Positions 17,090 through 25,041 of a DNA stretch of 64,000 nucleotides are shown one piece after another. The notes under the pieces were generated by a model that did not search any database, had not been told where the DNA came from, and saw only the letters and a list, made by a program, of their open reading frames with translations. Each line of letters begins with the position of its first letter. Position 1 is the stretch's first letter. Position numbers and translations under genes: made by a program. Source of the DNA: Streptomyces tanashiensis (GTDB lineage Bacteria > Actinomycetota > Actinomycetes > Streptomycetales > Streptomycetaceae); the NCBI RefSeq assembly GCF_014648895.1, contig NZ_BMRZ01000001.1, forward strand, positions 124,001 to 188,000, in the 5' to 3' direction.

Positions 17090-18485
17090 AGACGGTGGGT
17101 ACCGCCGGCTCGTACGGGGAGCCCTGGTTCACGGTGGCCGGGTCGAAGGCTCCGGTCGCCGCGTACCGTCCGGCGATGGCGGCGAGCTCCTCGGCGGGGA
17201 TGACCTGGTGGATGTCGGTGAAGCCGTGCGGGGCGCGCGCGTGGGCGAGGTCGATGACGACCTCGGGGCCGAGCTGCCGGTTGGCGTGCTGGAGGGCGGT
17301 CATGGCGGGGCGGCGTTCGCGCTCGTACGCGGCGAGGCCCTCGGCGGGGTCGGCGTGCCGGGCGAGGGCGTGGGCGAGGGCGCGGGCGTCGACGATCGAC
17401 TGGGTGGCTCCGTTGGAGCCGATCGGGTACATGGCGTGGGCGGCGTCGCCGATGAGGGTGGTGCGGCCGTGGGTCCACCGGTCGAGGGGTTCGCGGTCGA
17501 CCATCGGGTATTCGTGCGCGGTGTCCGCGGCGCGCAGGACGGCGGGGACGCTGACGCCGTCGAACTCCCAGCCCTCGTAGTGCGGGAGGAAGGCGTCGAC
17601 GGGGACGGCGCGGTTCCAGTCGCCCCGCAGCCGCTCCTCGCAGGCGTCGCCGGGGGTGTCGGCGGGCCGGGCGAGGGCCCAGTTGACGAGGACCTCCCGG
17701 CCGGGTCCGGTGGGCCGGCCCATCGGGTAGACGACGGCCTTCTGCCGGTCGTCGCCGGCGATGAGCATGAAGGAGCCCACGGCCCGTGCGGGCATCCGGG
17801 AGACCCCCCGCCACACGAGCATCCCGTTCCACGGGGGCCCGCCCTCCGCCGGGTACAGCGCCGCGCGGACCGCGGAGCGGATGCCGTCGGCGCCGACGAG
17901 GACGTCCGGTTCGAGGGAGGCCCGGCCCCGGACGGGTCCGTCGCGGTGTTCCAGGCGCAGCCGGGGCCGGCCGTCCGGGAGCAGTTCGACGCCGGTCACC
18001 TTGACGCCCGTGACCAGGGCCGCCGAGCCGAGCCGGGCGCGGACGGCGCCGGCGAGGACCTGCTGGAGGTGGCCGCGGTGGACCGACAGCTGGGGCCAGC
18101 GGTAGCCGGCGCCGAGGCCGCGGGGTTCGCGGGATATCAGGCCGCCGGAGCGGTGGTAGTAGCGCAGTTCGCGGGTGCGCAGGGCGCCCGCCTCCAGGGC
18201 GTCGAGCAGGCCGAGCGCGTCGAGTTCGCGGACGGCGTTCGGCATCAGGTTGAGCCCGGCGCCGAGGGGGCGGATGGCCGCGGCGGCCTCGACGACCGTC
18301 ACCCGTTCGAATCCGGCGGCGTGCAGGGCGAGGGCGGCGGTGAGGCCGGCGATGCCGCCGCCGGCGATCACGATGTGCGGGCTGTGACCGTAGTGCGGCC
18401 GGTGGTCCGGTCCGTGGGGAGCGGGGGTGCGGAGGGCGGGGGTGCGGGGGGCGGGGGTGCGGGGGACGGGGTTGTGGGGGGACAT
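17088..18485 (-). CDS. PhzS-like FAD-dependent aromatic monooxygenase
   Basis: This 465-residue single-component flavin monooxygenase of the PHBH class has an FAD-binding motif GGGIAGLTAALALHAAG near residue 42. It also has the NAD(P)H/FAD motif VLVGADGIRSAVR and the ribose-binding motif LIGDAAHAMYPIGSNGATQSIVD. Segments such as ELRYYHRSGG, LSVHRGHLQQVL and YPMVDREPLDRW closely recall Pseudomonas PhzS (5-methylphenazine-1-carboxylate monooxygenase). No phenazine genes are seen nearby, so the substrate is probably another heteroaromatic acid. The first 37 residues are an unusual extension rich in RTPAP-type repeats, encoded by four tandem 15-bp units. AAGGAG lies upstream of the ATG. It is the last gene of the accessory cluster. 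Confidence 0.88.
   Translation of the reverse strand: MSPHNPVPRTPAPRTPALRTPAPHGPDHRPHYGHSPHIVIAGGGIAGLTAALALHAAGFERVTVVEAAAAIRPLGAGLNLMPNAVRELDALGLLDALEAGALRTRELRYYHRSGGLISREPRGLGAGYRWPQLSVHRGHLQQVLAGAVRARLGSAALVTGVKVTGVELLPDGRPRLRLEHRDGPVRGRASLEPDVLVGADGIRSAVRAALYPAEGGPPWNGMLVWRGVSRMPARAVGSFMLIAGDDRQKAVVYPMGRPTGPGREVLVNWALARPADTPGDACEERLRGDWNRAVPVDAFLPHYEGWEFDGVSVPAVLRAADTAHEYPMVDREPLDRWTHGRTTLIGDAAHAMYPIGSNGATQSIVDARALAHALARHADPAEGLAAYERERRPAMTALQHANRQLGPEVVIDLAHARAPHGFTDIHQVIPAEELAAIAGRYAATGAFDPATVNQGSPYEPAVPTV
18421..18480. repeat. Four tandem 15-bp repeats at the start of the PhzS-like gene
   Basis: Four units of 15 bp run from 18421 to 18480. Units 2 and 3 are identical (GCGGGGGTGCGGGGG), unit 1 differs by one base, and unit 4 is more diverged. 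On the minus strand they encode five-residue blocks of the form RTPAP just after the start codon. Because 15 is a multiple of three, copy-number change would keep the frame. Confidence 0.8.
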
Positions 18486-18518
18486 CTCGAATGCTCCTTC
18501 GCGCCGATGGGGCCTGTC

Positions 18519-19625
18519 CTACGCGGCCGACGGGCCGACGGGAGCCCCGGCGGGACGGCGCCGCGCGGTCGCGCGGCGCACCATGGTCTCGTTCTCCCTG
18601 GTCAGGTCCAGGATCGAGCGCAGCAGCGCGACGGGGGCCCCGCCGCTGCCCTCCTCGTACAGGCGCACCTCGTCGCTGTACGCCTTGCGGGCGATGCCGA
18701 GGTGCCGGGCCCGGAAGGTCTTCAGGATCCGCAGGACGCGGCCGAGCGCCTCCGCCGAGGCGGCCAGCACGGGCGGCAGCCGGTCGGCGCCCTCCCAGCT
18801 GACCGCCGCCGACAGCTTGCTGACGGCGGAGACACCGCCGCGGTGCCGGGCGTGGAAGGCGCGCCAGGACGGCAGGGCGTAGGGCAGGGACTCGGCGAGG
18901 AAGGCGTCGTAGGCGGCGTCGGAGCGGTCGCACTGCCACAGCGTCAGGTCGACCAGCCAGAGCGGGACCTGTGCGGCGGCCGGGCCGAGGTAGTCGCGGC
19001 CGTCGATCTCGACCTCCTCGAAGTACGGGCGAAGGGTGAGGGCGAAGTACGCGGGCGGGACCTGCGCGACGGTGAGGTCGATGGAGTCCACCATCGTCCG
19101 CACGTGGCCGGCGACGCGGTCCAGGGCGGCGGCGAAGCCGGGGGCGTACGGTTCGAGGCGGGCGACCCGGGCGCAGTCCTCCAGGGCCGCGACGAGCCCC
19201 GGGAAGACCATACGTACCGCGTCCTGGAGGCGGGCCTCGGTCGGGTCTCCGGTGTAGGTGCGGCGGCGGGGGCCGTCGGGGTTCCAGGTCGTGTAGTGGT
19301 GGACGGTGTCGCGCGGGATCATGTCGGTGCGGCGGCCCAGGAGTTCCAGGACGGGCAGCGCCTCGGGCACCGCGGCCAGCGGCTGCACGCCGTGCCGTTT
19401 GAGGGAGCCGAGCAGGATGCCGAGGTCCCGCATCGCGGCGAGTGCGCCGCCGACGCTCCACAGCGCGGCCCGTTCGGGGTCCGGCAGGAGGGCCCGGAGG
19501 GCGACGGTCAGGGCCGCCGTGTCGGCCCGCGCGTTCATCGCGGGGACCGCGGCGAGCAGGGCGTCGGCGCCCAGCGGGTCGGCGGCGCGTATCTCCTCGG
19601 TCATGTGACGCGGGTCGCCGAGCAC
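18519..19625 (-). CDS. PrnB-like heme enzyme (IDO/TDO superfamily, formerly DUF1864)
   Basis: This 368-residue protein resembles PrnB, the heme enzyme that rearranges 7-chlorotryptophan to the phenylpyrrole skeleton of pyrrolnitrin. It has the family segments IPRDTVHHYTTWNP with a following RRRTYTGDP, LRPYFEEVEIDGRDYLGPA, and a block reading PLWLVDLTLWQC. Near the C-terminus, His308 in FRARHLGIARKAY is well placed to be the axial heme ligand; PrnB is reported to use a His at about residue 313. The GTG at 19625 has AGAGGAG 6 nt upstream; an internal ATG at 19604 is the alternative. No tryptophan halogenase lies in the window, so the substrate is likely a non-halogenated amino acid. Assignment is by motif recall. 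Confidence 0.7.
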   Translation of the reverse strand: MLGDPRHMTEEIRAADPLGADALLAAVPAMNARADTAALTVALRALLPDPERAALWSVGGALAAMRDLGILLGSLKRHGVQPLAAVPEALPVLELLGRRTDMIPRDTVHHYTTWNPDGPRRRTYTGDPTEARLQDAVRMVFPGLVAALEDCARVARLEPYAPGFAAALDRVAGHVRTMVDSIDLTVAQVPPAYFALTLRPYFEEVEIDGRDYLGPAAAQVPLWLVDLTLWQCDRSDAAYDAFLAESLPYALPSWRAFHARHRGGVSAVSKLSAAVSWEGADRLPPVLAASAEALGRVLRILKTFRARHLGIARKAYSDEVRLYEEGSGGAPVALLRSILDLTRENETMVRRATARRRPAGAPVGPSAA

Positions 19626-19727
19626 AGCGGGCTCCTCTTCTTCGGGGCTCGGTTCGCCTCCGGGGCGCTGGTGCGGCCCCTCGGCTCACTCGCCGGGTGG
19701 TCGTGGGCATCGCGGAGCGGGACGGGG

Positions 19728-21176
19728 TCAGTACGGATCGGGCACCCGGTCCTCCGGTGCCGCGGCCCGCTCCGGGAGGTGGAGGCGTACGGAGAGCAGG
19801 GCGGCGAGCGCGGCGAGGGCGGCGCCGGTGAGGAGGGCGGCGCGGAAGCCGGCGGTCTCGGCGGCGGCCCGGGCCGCGCCGGCGGCCCCGGTGCGGGTGG
19901 TGTCCGCGGTACGGGCGGCGGCGACGGCGACCAGGACGGCGAGGCCGAGGACGGAGCCGAACTGCTGGCTGGTGTTGACGAGTCCGGAGGCGAGTCCGGT
20001 CTCCTCGGGTGCGGCCTCGGCCGTCGCGGCGACGTTGGTGGTGACCATGACCAGCGGCAGGGCGGCGCCGAGGAGGAGGCTGGGGGCGAGGACGGTGCTC
20101 GCGAAGGTGCCGTCCGGGGTGAGCGCGAGGGCCAGCCAGAGGGTTCCTGCGCACAGCAGGACGAAGCCGAGGGTCATGGCCCGGTGCAGGCCGACGCGGA
20201 AGATGATCCGGCCGGTCTGCGGGGCGACCGCGACGACGACCAGGGAGAGCGGCAGGAGTCCGAGGCCGCCGCCGAGGGGCGCGTACCCGAGAACGCTCTG
20301 GAGGTAGAGGCTGACCAGGAAGAACATCGGGAACAGCGCGGTCTGCGCGAGTGCGGCGAGGATGTTGGCCAGGCGGAGCGCGGGCCGGGCGAGGACCGCG
20401 GGCGGGACGAGCGGGGCGGCGGCCCGGGTCTCGACGGCGGCGAAGGCGAGCAGCAGCGCGAGCCCGGCTCCTCCGGCGCCGAGGGTGCGGGCGGACAGCC
20501 ATCCGGCTTCGGCGCCGCCGACGAGGGCGTGGGCGACGAGGCCGAGCCCGGCGGTGGCGGTGAGCGCCCCGGCGAGGTCGAAGCCGCCGCGGGGCGCGGC
20601 TGCGGTGCGGGGGGCGAGGATCCGGAGGGCCGGGGCGGCGAGGGCGGCGGCGAGCAGGACGTTCAGCCAGAACGGGGCGCGCCAGCCGAGGGCGTCGGTG
20701 AGGACGCCGCCGAGGACCGTGCCGAGGACGCCGCCGAGACCGCCCATGGCGGCGAAGGCGCCGAGGGCCCTGTGCCGGGCGGGGCCGTCGGGGAAGAGCA
20801 GGAGGAGCAGGGCGAAGGCGGCGGCCGCGGCGAGGGCGGCACCGACGCCCTGGGCGGCGCGGGCCGCGACGAGGGCGTCGGCGCCGGGGGCGAGACCACC
20901 GGCGGCGGAGGCGACGGCGAGCAGGCCGAGGCCGCCGAGGAAGACCCGCCGGTGGCCGAGGAGGTCGGCGACGCGTCCGCCGAGGAGGAGCAGTCCGCCG
21001 AAGGTGATGAGGTAGGCGTTGGCGACCCAGGAGAGGCCGGTGGAGCCGGAGCCGAGGTCCTCTCCGACGGAGGGCAGCGCGACGTTGACGATCGCGGTGT
21101 CCATGATCAGCAGCAGCTGGGTGGAGGCGAGCAGGGCGAGCGCCCCGCGCCGTGGGACCGGTGGTGGTGCCGTCAC
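19728..21176 (-). CDS. DHA2-type MFS exporter of the accessory cluster
   Basis: This 482-residue membrane exporter begins at a GTG that overlaps the stop of the hydroxylase gene (GTGA). It has 14 hydrophobic segments. The first includes LLASTQLLLIMDTAIVNVAL, with the family motif MDTAIVNVALPS. GGRVADLLGHRRVFLGG is the loop 2-3 motif and AARAAQGVGAALAAAAAFALL is the antiporter region. Its position between biosynthetic-type oxygenases suggests export of, and self-resistance to, the cluster product. A 102-bp gap with no recognisable signal separates it from the PrnB-like gene. Confidence 0.9.
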   Translation of the reverse strand: MTAPPPVPRRGALALLASTQLLLIMDTAIVNVALPSVGEDLGSGSTGLSWVANAYLITFGGLLLLGGRVADLLGHRRVFLGGLGLLAVASAAGGLAPGADALVAARAAQGVGAALAAAAAFALLLLLFPDGPARHRALGAFAAMGGLGGVLGTVLGGVLTDALGWRAPFWLNVLLAAALAAPALRILAPRTAAAPRGGFDLAGALTATAGLGLVAHALVGGAEAGWLSARTLGAGGAGLALLLAFAAVETRAAAPLVPPAVLARPALRLANILAALAQTALFPMFFLVSLYLQSVLGYAPLGGGLGLLPLSLVVVAVAPQTGRIIFRVGLHRAMTLGFVLLCAGTLWLALALTPDGTFASTVLAPSLLLGAALPLVMVTTNVAATAEAAPEETGLASGLVNTSQQFGSVLGLAVLVAVAAARTADTTRTGAAGAARAAAETAGFRAALLTGAALAALAALLSVRLHLPERAAAPEDRVPDPY

Positions 21177-22603
21177 CGGGTCGTCCCCAGGCCGTAGCCG
21201 TCGAGGCAGGCCCGGGCGAGGTTCTCGCACTCCCCCGCCGCGCCGGCCCAGGTCTGCATGGTCAGGTAGACGTGCGGGGCGCCGTGGTAGAAGCGCTCGT
21301 ACTGCTCGTGGCGGCCGGCGAACTCCGAACCGAGGGCGTCCCAGGCGAGTTTGAGCAGCTTGACGCGGTCCTCCGCGGAGTGGCCGGGCGTCGCGAAGTA
21401 GCGGCGGACCAGGGGCCCGAGTTCGGGGTGGAGGAGGTCGCGGCCGCTCGCGGGGAGCTGGACGAGGGCACCACCGGCGAGGAGCTTGACGTCCTGGACG
21501 GCGCGCGGGTAGAGCTCGCCGGCCATGATCCGCTGGGCGAAGGAGATCTCCTGCCCGGGGCGGACCCCGCCGCGCCCGCCGTCGACCTCCTCGTAAGAGG
21601 CCTCGGCGGCGAGCACGAAGGCCTTGGCCTGGGCGACCATGCCGAGGAGCCGGCCGAGGGCCTGGGTGACGGGCGGCAGTTTCTCGGTGCCGTTCGAGCG
21701 GGTGAGGAGGATCGCGAGGCCGGTGAGGAACTCCAGCTTGGTCCAGAAGCGGGTGGCGGCCTGGTGGACGAGGTTCGGGTAGGCGGGGGTCTGCCACCAG
21801 ATCGCGCCGGTGGTGGCCGGGTCCCGGTAGGTGAGCACCCGCTCCCAGGGCACGAAGACGTCCTCGCAGACGAGCATCGCGTCGTTCTCGTCGTACCGGG
21901 AGGAGAGCGGGTGGTCGAAGACGGAGCGGGAGCGTTCCTCGTAGGAGGTGCGGGAGATCAGCTTGAGGCCGGGGGTGTCGAGCCGTACGGAGAAGGTGAC
22001 GGCGCGCTCGGTGTCGTCGGCGGCGAGCGGCTCGATGGTGCCGACGAGCAGCTCGTCGGCGAAGACCGCGCCGGTGCCGATGGTCTTGGCGCCGCGGACG
22101 ACGATCCCGCCGTCGCGTTCCCCGACGACCCGCAGGGTGAGGTCGTCCTCGCCGCGCCCGGAGGCGGGGTTGGTGAGGGTGAACGCGACGTGCAGGTCTC
22201 CCTCGGCGATCCTGCGGTGGAAGGCGAGGGCGTGGTCGGCGCCGTCGAAGGTCTCGCCGGTGAAGACGGCGGGCGCGGCGGCGAATCCGGCCGCGCCCGC
22301 GGCCATGTAGTCGGGGGTGCGGCCGAGGAAGCCGTAGCTCGCCGCGGCCGTGGTGCGGAAGGCGCGGCGCCGGGCGACGAGGTCCTCGTAGGAGCGGGGC
22401 ACGGCGCAGGCGCGGCGCACCCCGCCCTGGACGAGGACGGGGCGGTGCACGGGGTCGTCGGCGAGGTCGTAGAGGCCGGCGAAGGAGGCGGCGGAGGCGC
22501 GGAAGGCGGGGTGGGCGGTGACGTCCTCGACCCGTTCCCCGTCGAGCCAGATCTCGCGCCCGTCGCGCAGTCCCTCCAGATACTCCTGCCCGGACCTCGT
22601 CAC
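21173..22603 (-). CDS. HpaB-like flavin-dependent aromatic hydroxylase
   Basis: This 476-residue protein belongs to the 4-hydroxyphenylacetate 3-hydroxylase family (large subunit of a two-component FADH2-dependent monooxygenase). Family features include SGQEYLEGLRDGREIWLDGERV at the N-terminus in pieces and SYGFLGRTPDYM. The flavin-site region is HVAFTLTNPASGR, and CEDVFVPWERVLTYRD and GSEFAGRHEQYERFYHG follow. Such enzymes add an ortho hydroxyl to phenols such as tyrosine or its derivatives. They need reduced FAD from a separate reductase, which is not in the cluster. I chose the GTG at 22603 with GGAGAGG 10 nt upstream. It is the first gene of the cluster transcript. Confidence 0.9.
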   Translation of the reverse strand: MTRSGQEYLEGLRDGREIWLDGERVEDVTAHPAFRASAASFAGLYDLADDPVHRPVLVQGGVRRACAVPRSYEDLVARRRAFRTTAAASYGFLGRTPDYMAAGAAGFAAAPAVFTGETFDGADHALAFHRRIAEGDLHVAFTLTNPASGRGEDDLTLRVVGERDGGIVVRGAKTIGTGAVFADELLVGTIEPLAADDTERAVTFSVRLDTPGLKLISRTSYEERSRSVFDHPLSSRYDENDAMLVCEDVFVPWERVLTYRDPATTGAIWWQTPAYPNLVHQAATRFWTKLEFLTGLAILLTRSNGTEKLPPVTQALGRLLGMVAQAKAFVLAAEASYEEVDGGRGGVRPGQEISFAQRIMAGELYPRAVQDVKLLAGGALVQLPASGRDLLHPELGPLVRRYFATPGHSAEDRVKLLKLAWDALGSEFAGRHEQYERFYHGAPHVYLTMQTWAGAAGECENLARACLDGYGLGTTR

Positions 22604-22682
22604 CGGTGTGTCGCCTCTCCTCGGGTGCCACGGCTCTGCCGTCCCGAGCCTGTCCCGGTGGACCCGGCCGGACAATGAACGT

Positions 22683-22714
22683 CCGTCCAGGGGTCCTTAA
22701 GAACCGTCCAGGGG
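22683..22714. promoter_or_regulatory. Two direct repeats with 21-bp spacing, likely AraC-family half-sites
   Basis: CCGTCCAGGGG occurs at 22683-22693 and again at 22704-22714, exactly 21 bp apart. They lie 80-112 bp upstream of the hydroxylase gene and just beyond the 3' end of the AraC regulator gene. Two half-sites two helical turns apart is the classic arrangement for an AraC-type activator. Downstream on the minus strand a weak promoter TTGTCC-17 bp-CAGGCT can be drawn. Confidence 0.6.
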
Positions 22715-22740
22715 CTCCCGAAGATGTCAGGTCGGCGGGA

Positions 22741-23748
22741 TCAGGCGGCTCTGACCTCCCCCGCCCGGTACTCGCCGGGGGTCACCCCGAACCACTTGCG
22801 GAAGGCGAGGTGGAAGCCGACGGCGCTGCGGTAGCCGACGCGGGCGGGCAGGGCCGACTGCGGGAGGGAGGTCTCGGTGAGGAGCCGTCCCGCCTCCTGC
22901 ATGCGGCGGGCGGCGAGGTAGCGGGCCGGGGAGTCGCCGACGAGGTCGCGGAAGGCGGCGGTGAAGGCGGAGCGGGACATGCCCACCTCCCGGGCGACGG
23001 AGTCGATGGTCCAGGGCTCGGCGAACCGGGTCGCCATCATGACGACCGCCCGGCTGATCCCGGGGTGGCGGAGCAGCGGCAGCGAGGCCGGGTTCCCGGC
23101 GAGTTCGCGGAGGAGCGGGCGGAGCGCGAGGACGAGCGCCATCTCGAAGGCGCGCAGCGTGATGAGCCGGTCGCCGGGGCCGACGGGCCGGTCGGGGGCG
23201 GCGAGCAGCCGGAGGGTGTCGCGGAGCAGCGGTTCCCGTTCGACCTGGGGGCCGTCGAGGACGAGGGCCCAGGGCAGGGAGGTGTAGAGGTCGGTGGCGG
23301 CGCTGGCGTCGTAGTGGAGCCCGGCGCAGAGGAGGCGGCTCTCGGGGCCGCTGCCGTCGATGACGATCTCGCCGGAGGTGCCGGGCTGCCGTTCGGGCAG
23401 GACGGCCTTGAGCGGGAGGCCCTGGCGTTCGGGCCGGTCGGAGAGGCGGTGGGCGGCGCCGGTGGGGAAGACGACGAGGTCGCCGGCGTGGAGTTCGACC
23501 GGGGTCTCGTCGTCGGTGGTGATCCAGCAGGTGCCCTCGACGACGTAGTGGAGGACGGCGCAGCTGCGTTCGGCGTCGCCCTCGATGGCCCAGGGGGCGC
23601 GGACGTGCCAGCGGCTGTCGAAGACGCCGGTGAGCCGGAGGGGTTTGAGGAGTTCGCTCAGGAGGTCTTCGTGTTCGCCCTCGACGAAGGAGTCATGCCG
23701 GTCGAGGGGGTCTCGCCGGTCGCGACGGTCGGTTCCCGCGGTTTCCAT
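22741..23748 (-). CDS. AraC-family transcriptional regulator with cupin domain
   Basis: This 335-residue regulator has an N-terminal cupin-type sensing domain (APWAIEGDAERSCAVLHYVVEG, HAGDLVVFPTGAAHRLSD in pieces). The C-terminal AraC/XylS double helix-turn-helix spans about residues 230-325 (TIDSVAREVGMSRSAFTAAFRDLVGDSPARYL, then YRSAVGFHLAFRKWFGVTPGEYR). It lies upstream of and in the same orientation as the HpaB-like gene, 137 bp away. Paired direct repeats in that gap suggest it directly activates the cluster. The divergent NmrA-like gene starts 118 bp beyond its start. Confidence 0.92.
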   Translation of the reverse strand: METAGTDRRDRRDPLDRHDSFVEGEHEDLLSELLKPLRLTGVFDSRWHVRAPWAIEGDAERSCAVLHYVVEGTCWITTDDETPVELHAGDLVVFPTGAAHRLSDRPERQGLPLKAVLPERQPGTSGEIVIDGSGPESRLLCAGLHYDASAATDLYTSLPWALVLDGPQVEREPLLRDTLRLLAAPDRPVGPGDRLITLRAFEMALVLALRPLLRELAGNPASLPLLRHPGISRAVVMMATRFAEPWTIDSVAREVGMSRSAFTAAFRDLVGDSPARYLAARRMQEAGRLLTETSLPQSALPARVGYRSAVGFHLAFRKWFGVTPGEYRAGEVRAA

Positions 23749-23866
23749 GGACGATCCTTCAACTTCCGCCCCGGTTTGTTAATTGAACGGCCGAAGCCGT
23801 CGCGGCGAGCCTGGAGGGACGCCGTCACGGCAGCGGTGACAGCCTATCGAAGGGCCTCAGACACAC

Positions 23867-24808
23867 ATGTCCAGTGAGATTCCGATGCGGGTGGCGGTCG
23901 TGGGCGCGACCGGCTTCCAGGGCGGTGCGGTGGCCCGCCTCCTCGCCGAGCGCCACCACCGGGTGCGGACCCTGACCCGGCGCCCCGAGGCGGACCGGCC
24001 GCCGCTCCCGGGCGCCTTCTTCCTCGCGGGCGACCTGGGGGTCCCTGGCGATGTGCGGCGGCTCTTCGCGGGGGCCACGCACGCGTTCGTCACGATGCCG
24101 CTGGTGTACGACGAGACGCGGGTGGAGGCGTACGCGCGGAACATCGCGGAGGCCGCCCTGGCGGCGGGGACGTCCCGCCTCGTGTTCAACGCCAACACCC
24201 GTCTCCCGCTGGGCCCGACGGACGTCGCCGCCTTCGAGACGCGGCGGCTCGCGGAGCGGGTGCTGCGGGACAGCGGGGTGCCGCTGGTGGTGGTCCGGCC
24301 GCCGGTGTACCTGGACAACCTGTTCTCGCCGTGGAACGGCCCGGCGCTCGTCGACGACGGCGTCCTCGCCTATCCGCTGCCGGAGTCCGCGCGGACGGCG
24401 TGGCTGTCGCACCGGGGTCTCGCGGAGGCGGCCCTCGCGGCGCTCACCCGGGAGGGCCTGGAGGGCCGGACCTTCGACATCGGCGGGGACCGCGCCCTGA
24501 CGGGCCGCGACCTCGCGGCGGCCTTCGGGCGCGGGCTGGGCCGGGCGGTGCGGTACGAGGAGCTGGATCCGGCCGTGTTCGAGCGGGGCCTGGCGCAGCT
24601 GCTCGGCCCGGAGACGGCGGCCGGGGTCGCGGGGATCTACCACTACATGGCGAGCGGCGCCGATCCGCTGCTGATGGCGGACGACGACGGGGTGTCGTCG
24701 GAGGTCCTCGGCCTGGAACCGGCCCCGGTGGAGGAGTGGGTGGCCCGCCAGCCCTGGCAGGTGTGGTCGACGGACGCGGAGGAACCGGACGCCTCGCCGC
24801 GCCCCTGA
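23867..24808 (+). CDS. NmrA-like NAD(P)-binding oxidoreductase
   Basis: This 313-residue Rossmann-fold protein of the atypical short-chain dehydrogenase/NmrA group opens with VAVVGATGFQGGAVARLLAERHH, a GxxGxxG dinucleotide-binding motif. It continues with RLVFNANTR and PLVVVRPPVYLDNLF, typical of the QOR2/NmrA branch. No canonical YxxxK catalytic pair is clear, so it could be a redox sensor or a reductase. It diverges from the AraC gene and could be part of the accessory cluster or an independent unit. The ATG at 23867 has only a distant GAAGGG; MRVAVVGATG at 23885 is an alternative start. A strong terminator follows. Confidence 0.82.
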   Translation: MSSEIPMRVAVVGATGFQGGAVARLLAERHHRVRTLTRRPEADRPPLPGAFFLAGDLGVPGDVRRLFAGATHAFVTMPLVYDETRVEAYARNIAEAALAAGTSRLVFNANTRLPLGPTDVAAFETRRLAERVLRDSGVPLVVVRPPVYLDNLFSPWNGPALVDDGVLAYPLPESARTAWLSHRGLAEAALAALTREGLEGRTFDIGGDRALTGRDLAAAFGRGLGRAVRYEELDPAVFERGLAQLLGPETAAGVAGIYHYMASGADPLLMADDDGVSSEVLGLEPAPVEEWVARQPWQVWSTDAEEPDASPRP

Positions 24809-24825
24809 CTCCGCCCGCAGACCGA

Positions 24826-24857
24826 GCCCCGCCCCACAGAGGCGGGGCTTCTTTCTT
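24826..24857 (+). terminator. Hairpin with T-rich tail after the NmrA-like gene
   Basis: GCCCCGCC (24826-24833) pairs with GGCGGGGC (24841-24848) around a 7-nt loop and is followed by TTCTTTCTT. It is the most classical intrinsic terminator in the window, and it isolates the accessory region from the glgE operon. Confidence 0.85.
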
Positions 24858-24982
24858 GTCCGGGTCGGGTGCTTGCCGATGTGCCTACGTCCGAGTAGTT
24901 AACAAAGCGCCGGATTGCCCACCCGAGAACCGTGGGAAGGCTCCTGCGGTACACCCCCGAACCCGTCCCTCCGTGACCTTCG

Positions 24983-25004
24983 TTCATCCCTGTTTCATCC
25001 CTGT
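24983..25004 (+). repeat. Perfect adjacent 11-bp duplication upstream of glgE
   Basis: TTCATCCCTGT occurs twice in direct contact (24983-24993 and 24994-25004), 38 bp before the glgE start codon. It falls in the likely leader or promoter region. It could be a regulatory repeat or a small replication-slippage duplication. Confidence 0.6.
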
Positions 25005-25041
25005 GGACCCGCCATCCGAGTGAACGCGGACAGGAGCCGTC

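Noticed and set aside
18421..18480. Possible CRISPR-like array
   Set aside because: The units are contiguous 15-bp repeats without spacers and lie inside a coding sequence.
18519..19625. Dimethylallyl-tryptophan synthase or terpene cyclase for the 368-residue enzyme
   Set aside because: No DDxxD or ABBA prenyltransferase motifs are visible; the TVHHYTTWNP and late RHLGIARKAY segments fit PrnB/IDO-like proteins better.
17050..20502. 1150-codon minus-strand frame overlapping the PrnB-like and PhzS-like genes
   Set aside because: It is an Arg/Pro-rich shadow frame; the overlapping frames at 17088-18485 and 18519-19625 carry the enzyme motifs.
16872..21197. Open frame of 1441 codons on the plus strand across glgP and the accessory cluster
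   Set aside because: It runs antisense to several genes with clear family motifs, is dominated by Gly/Ala/Arg/Glu, and has no recognisable domain. Long antisense frames are expected in high-GC DNA.
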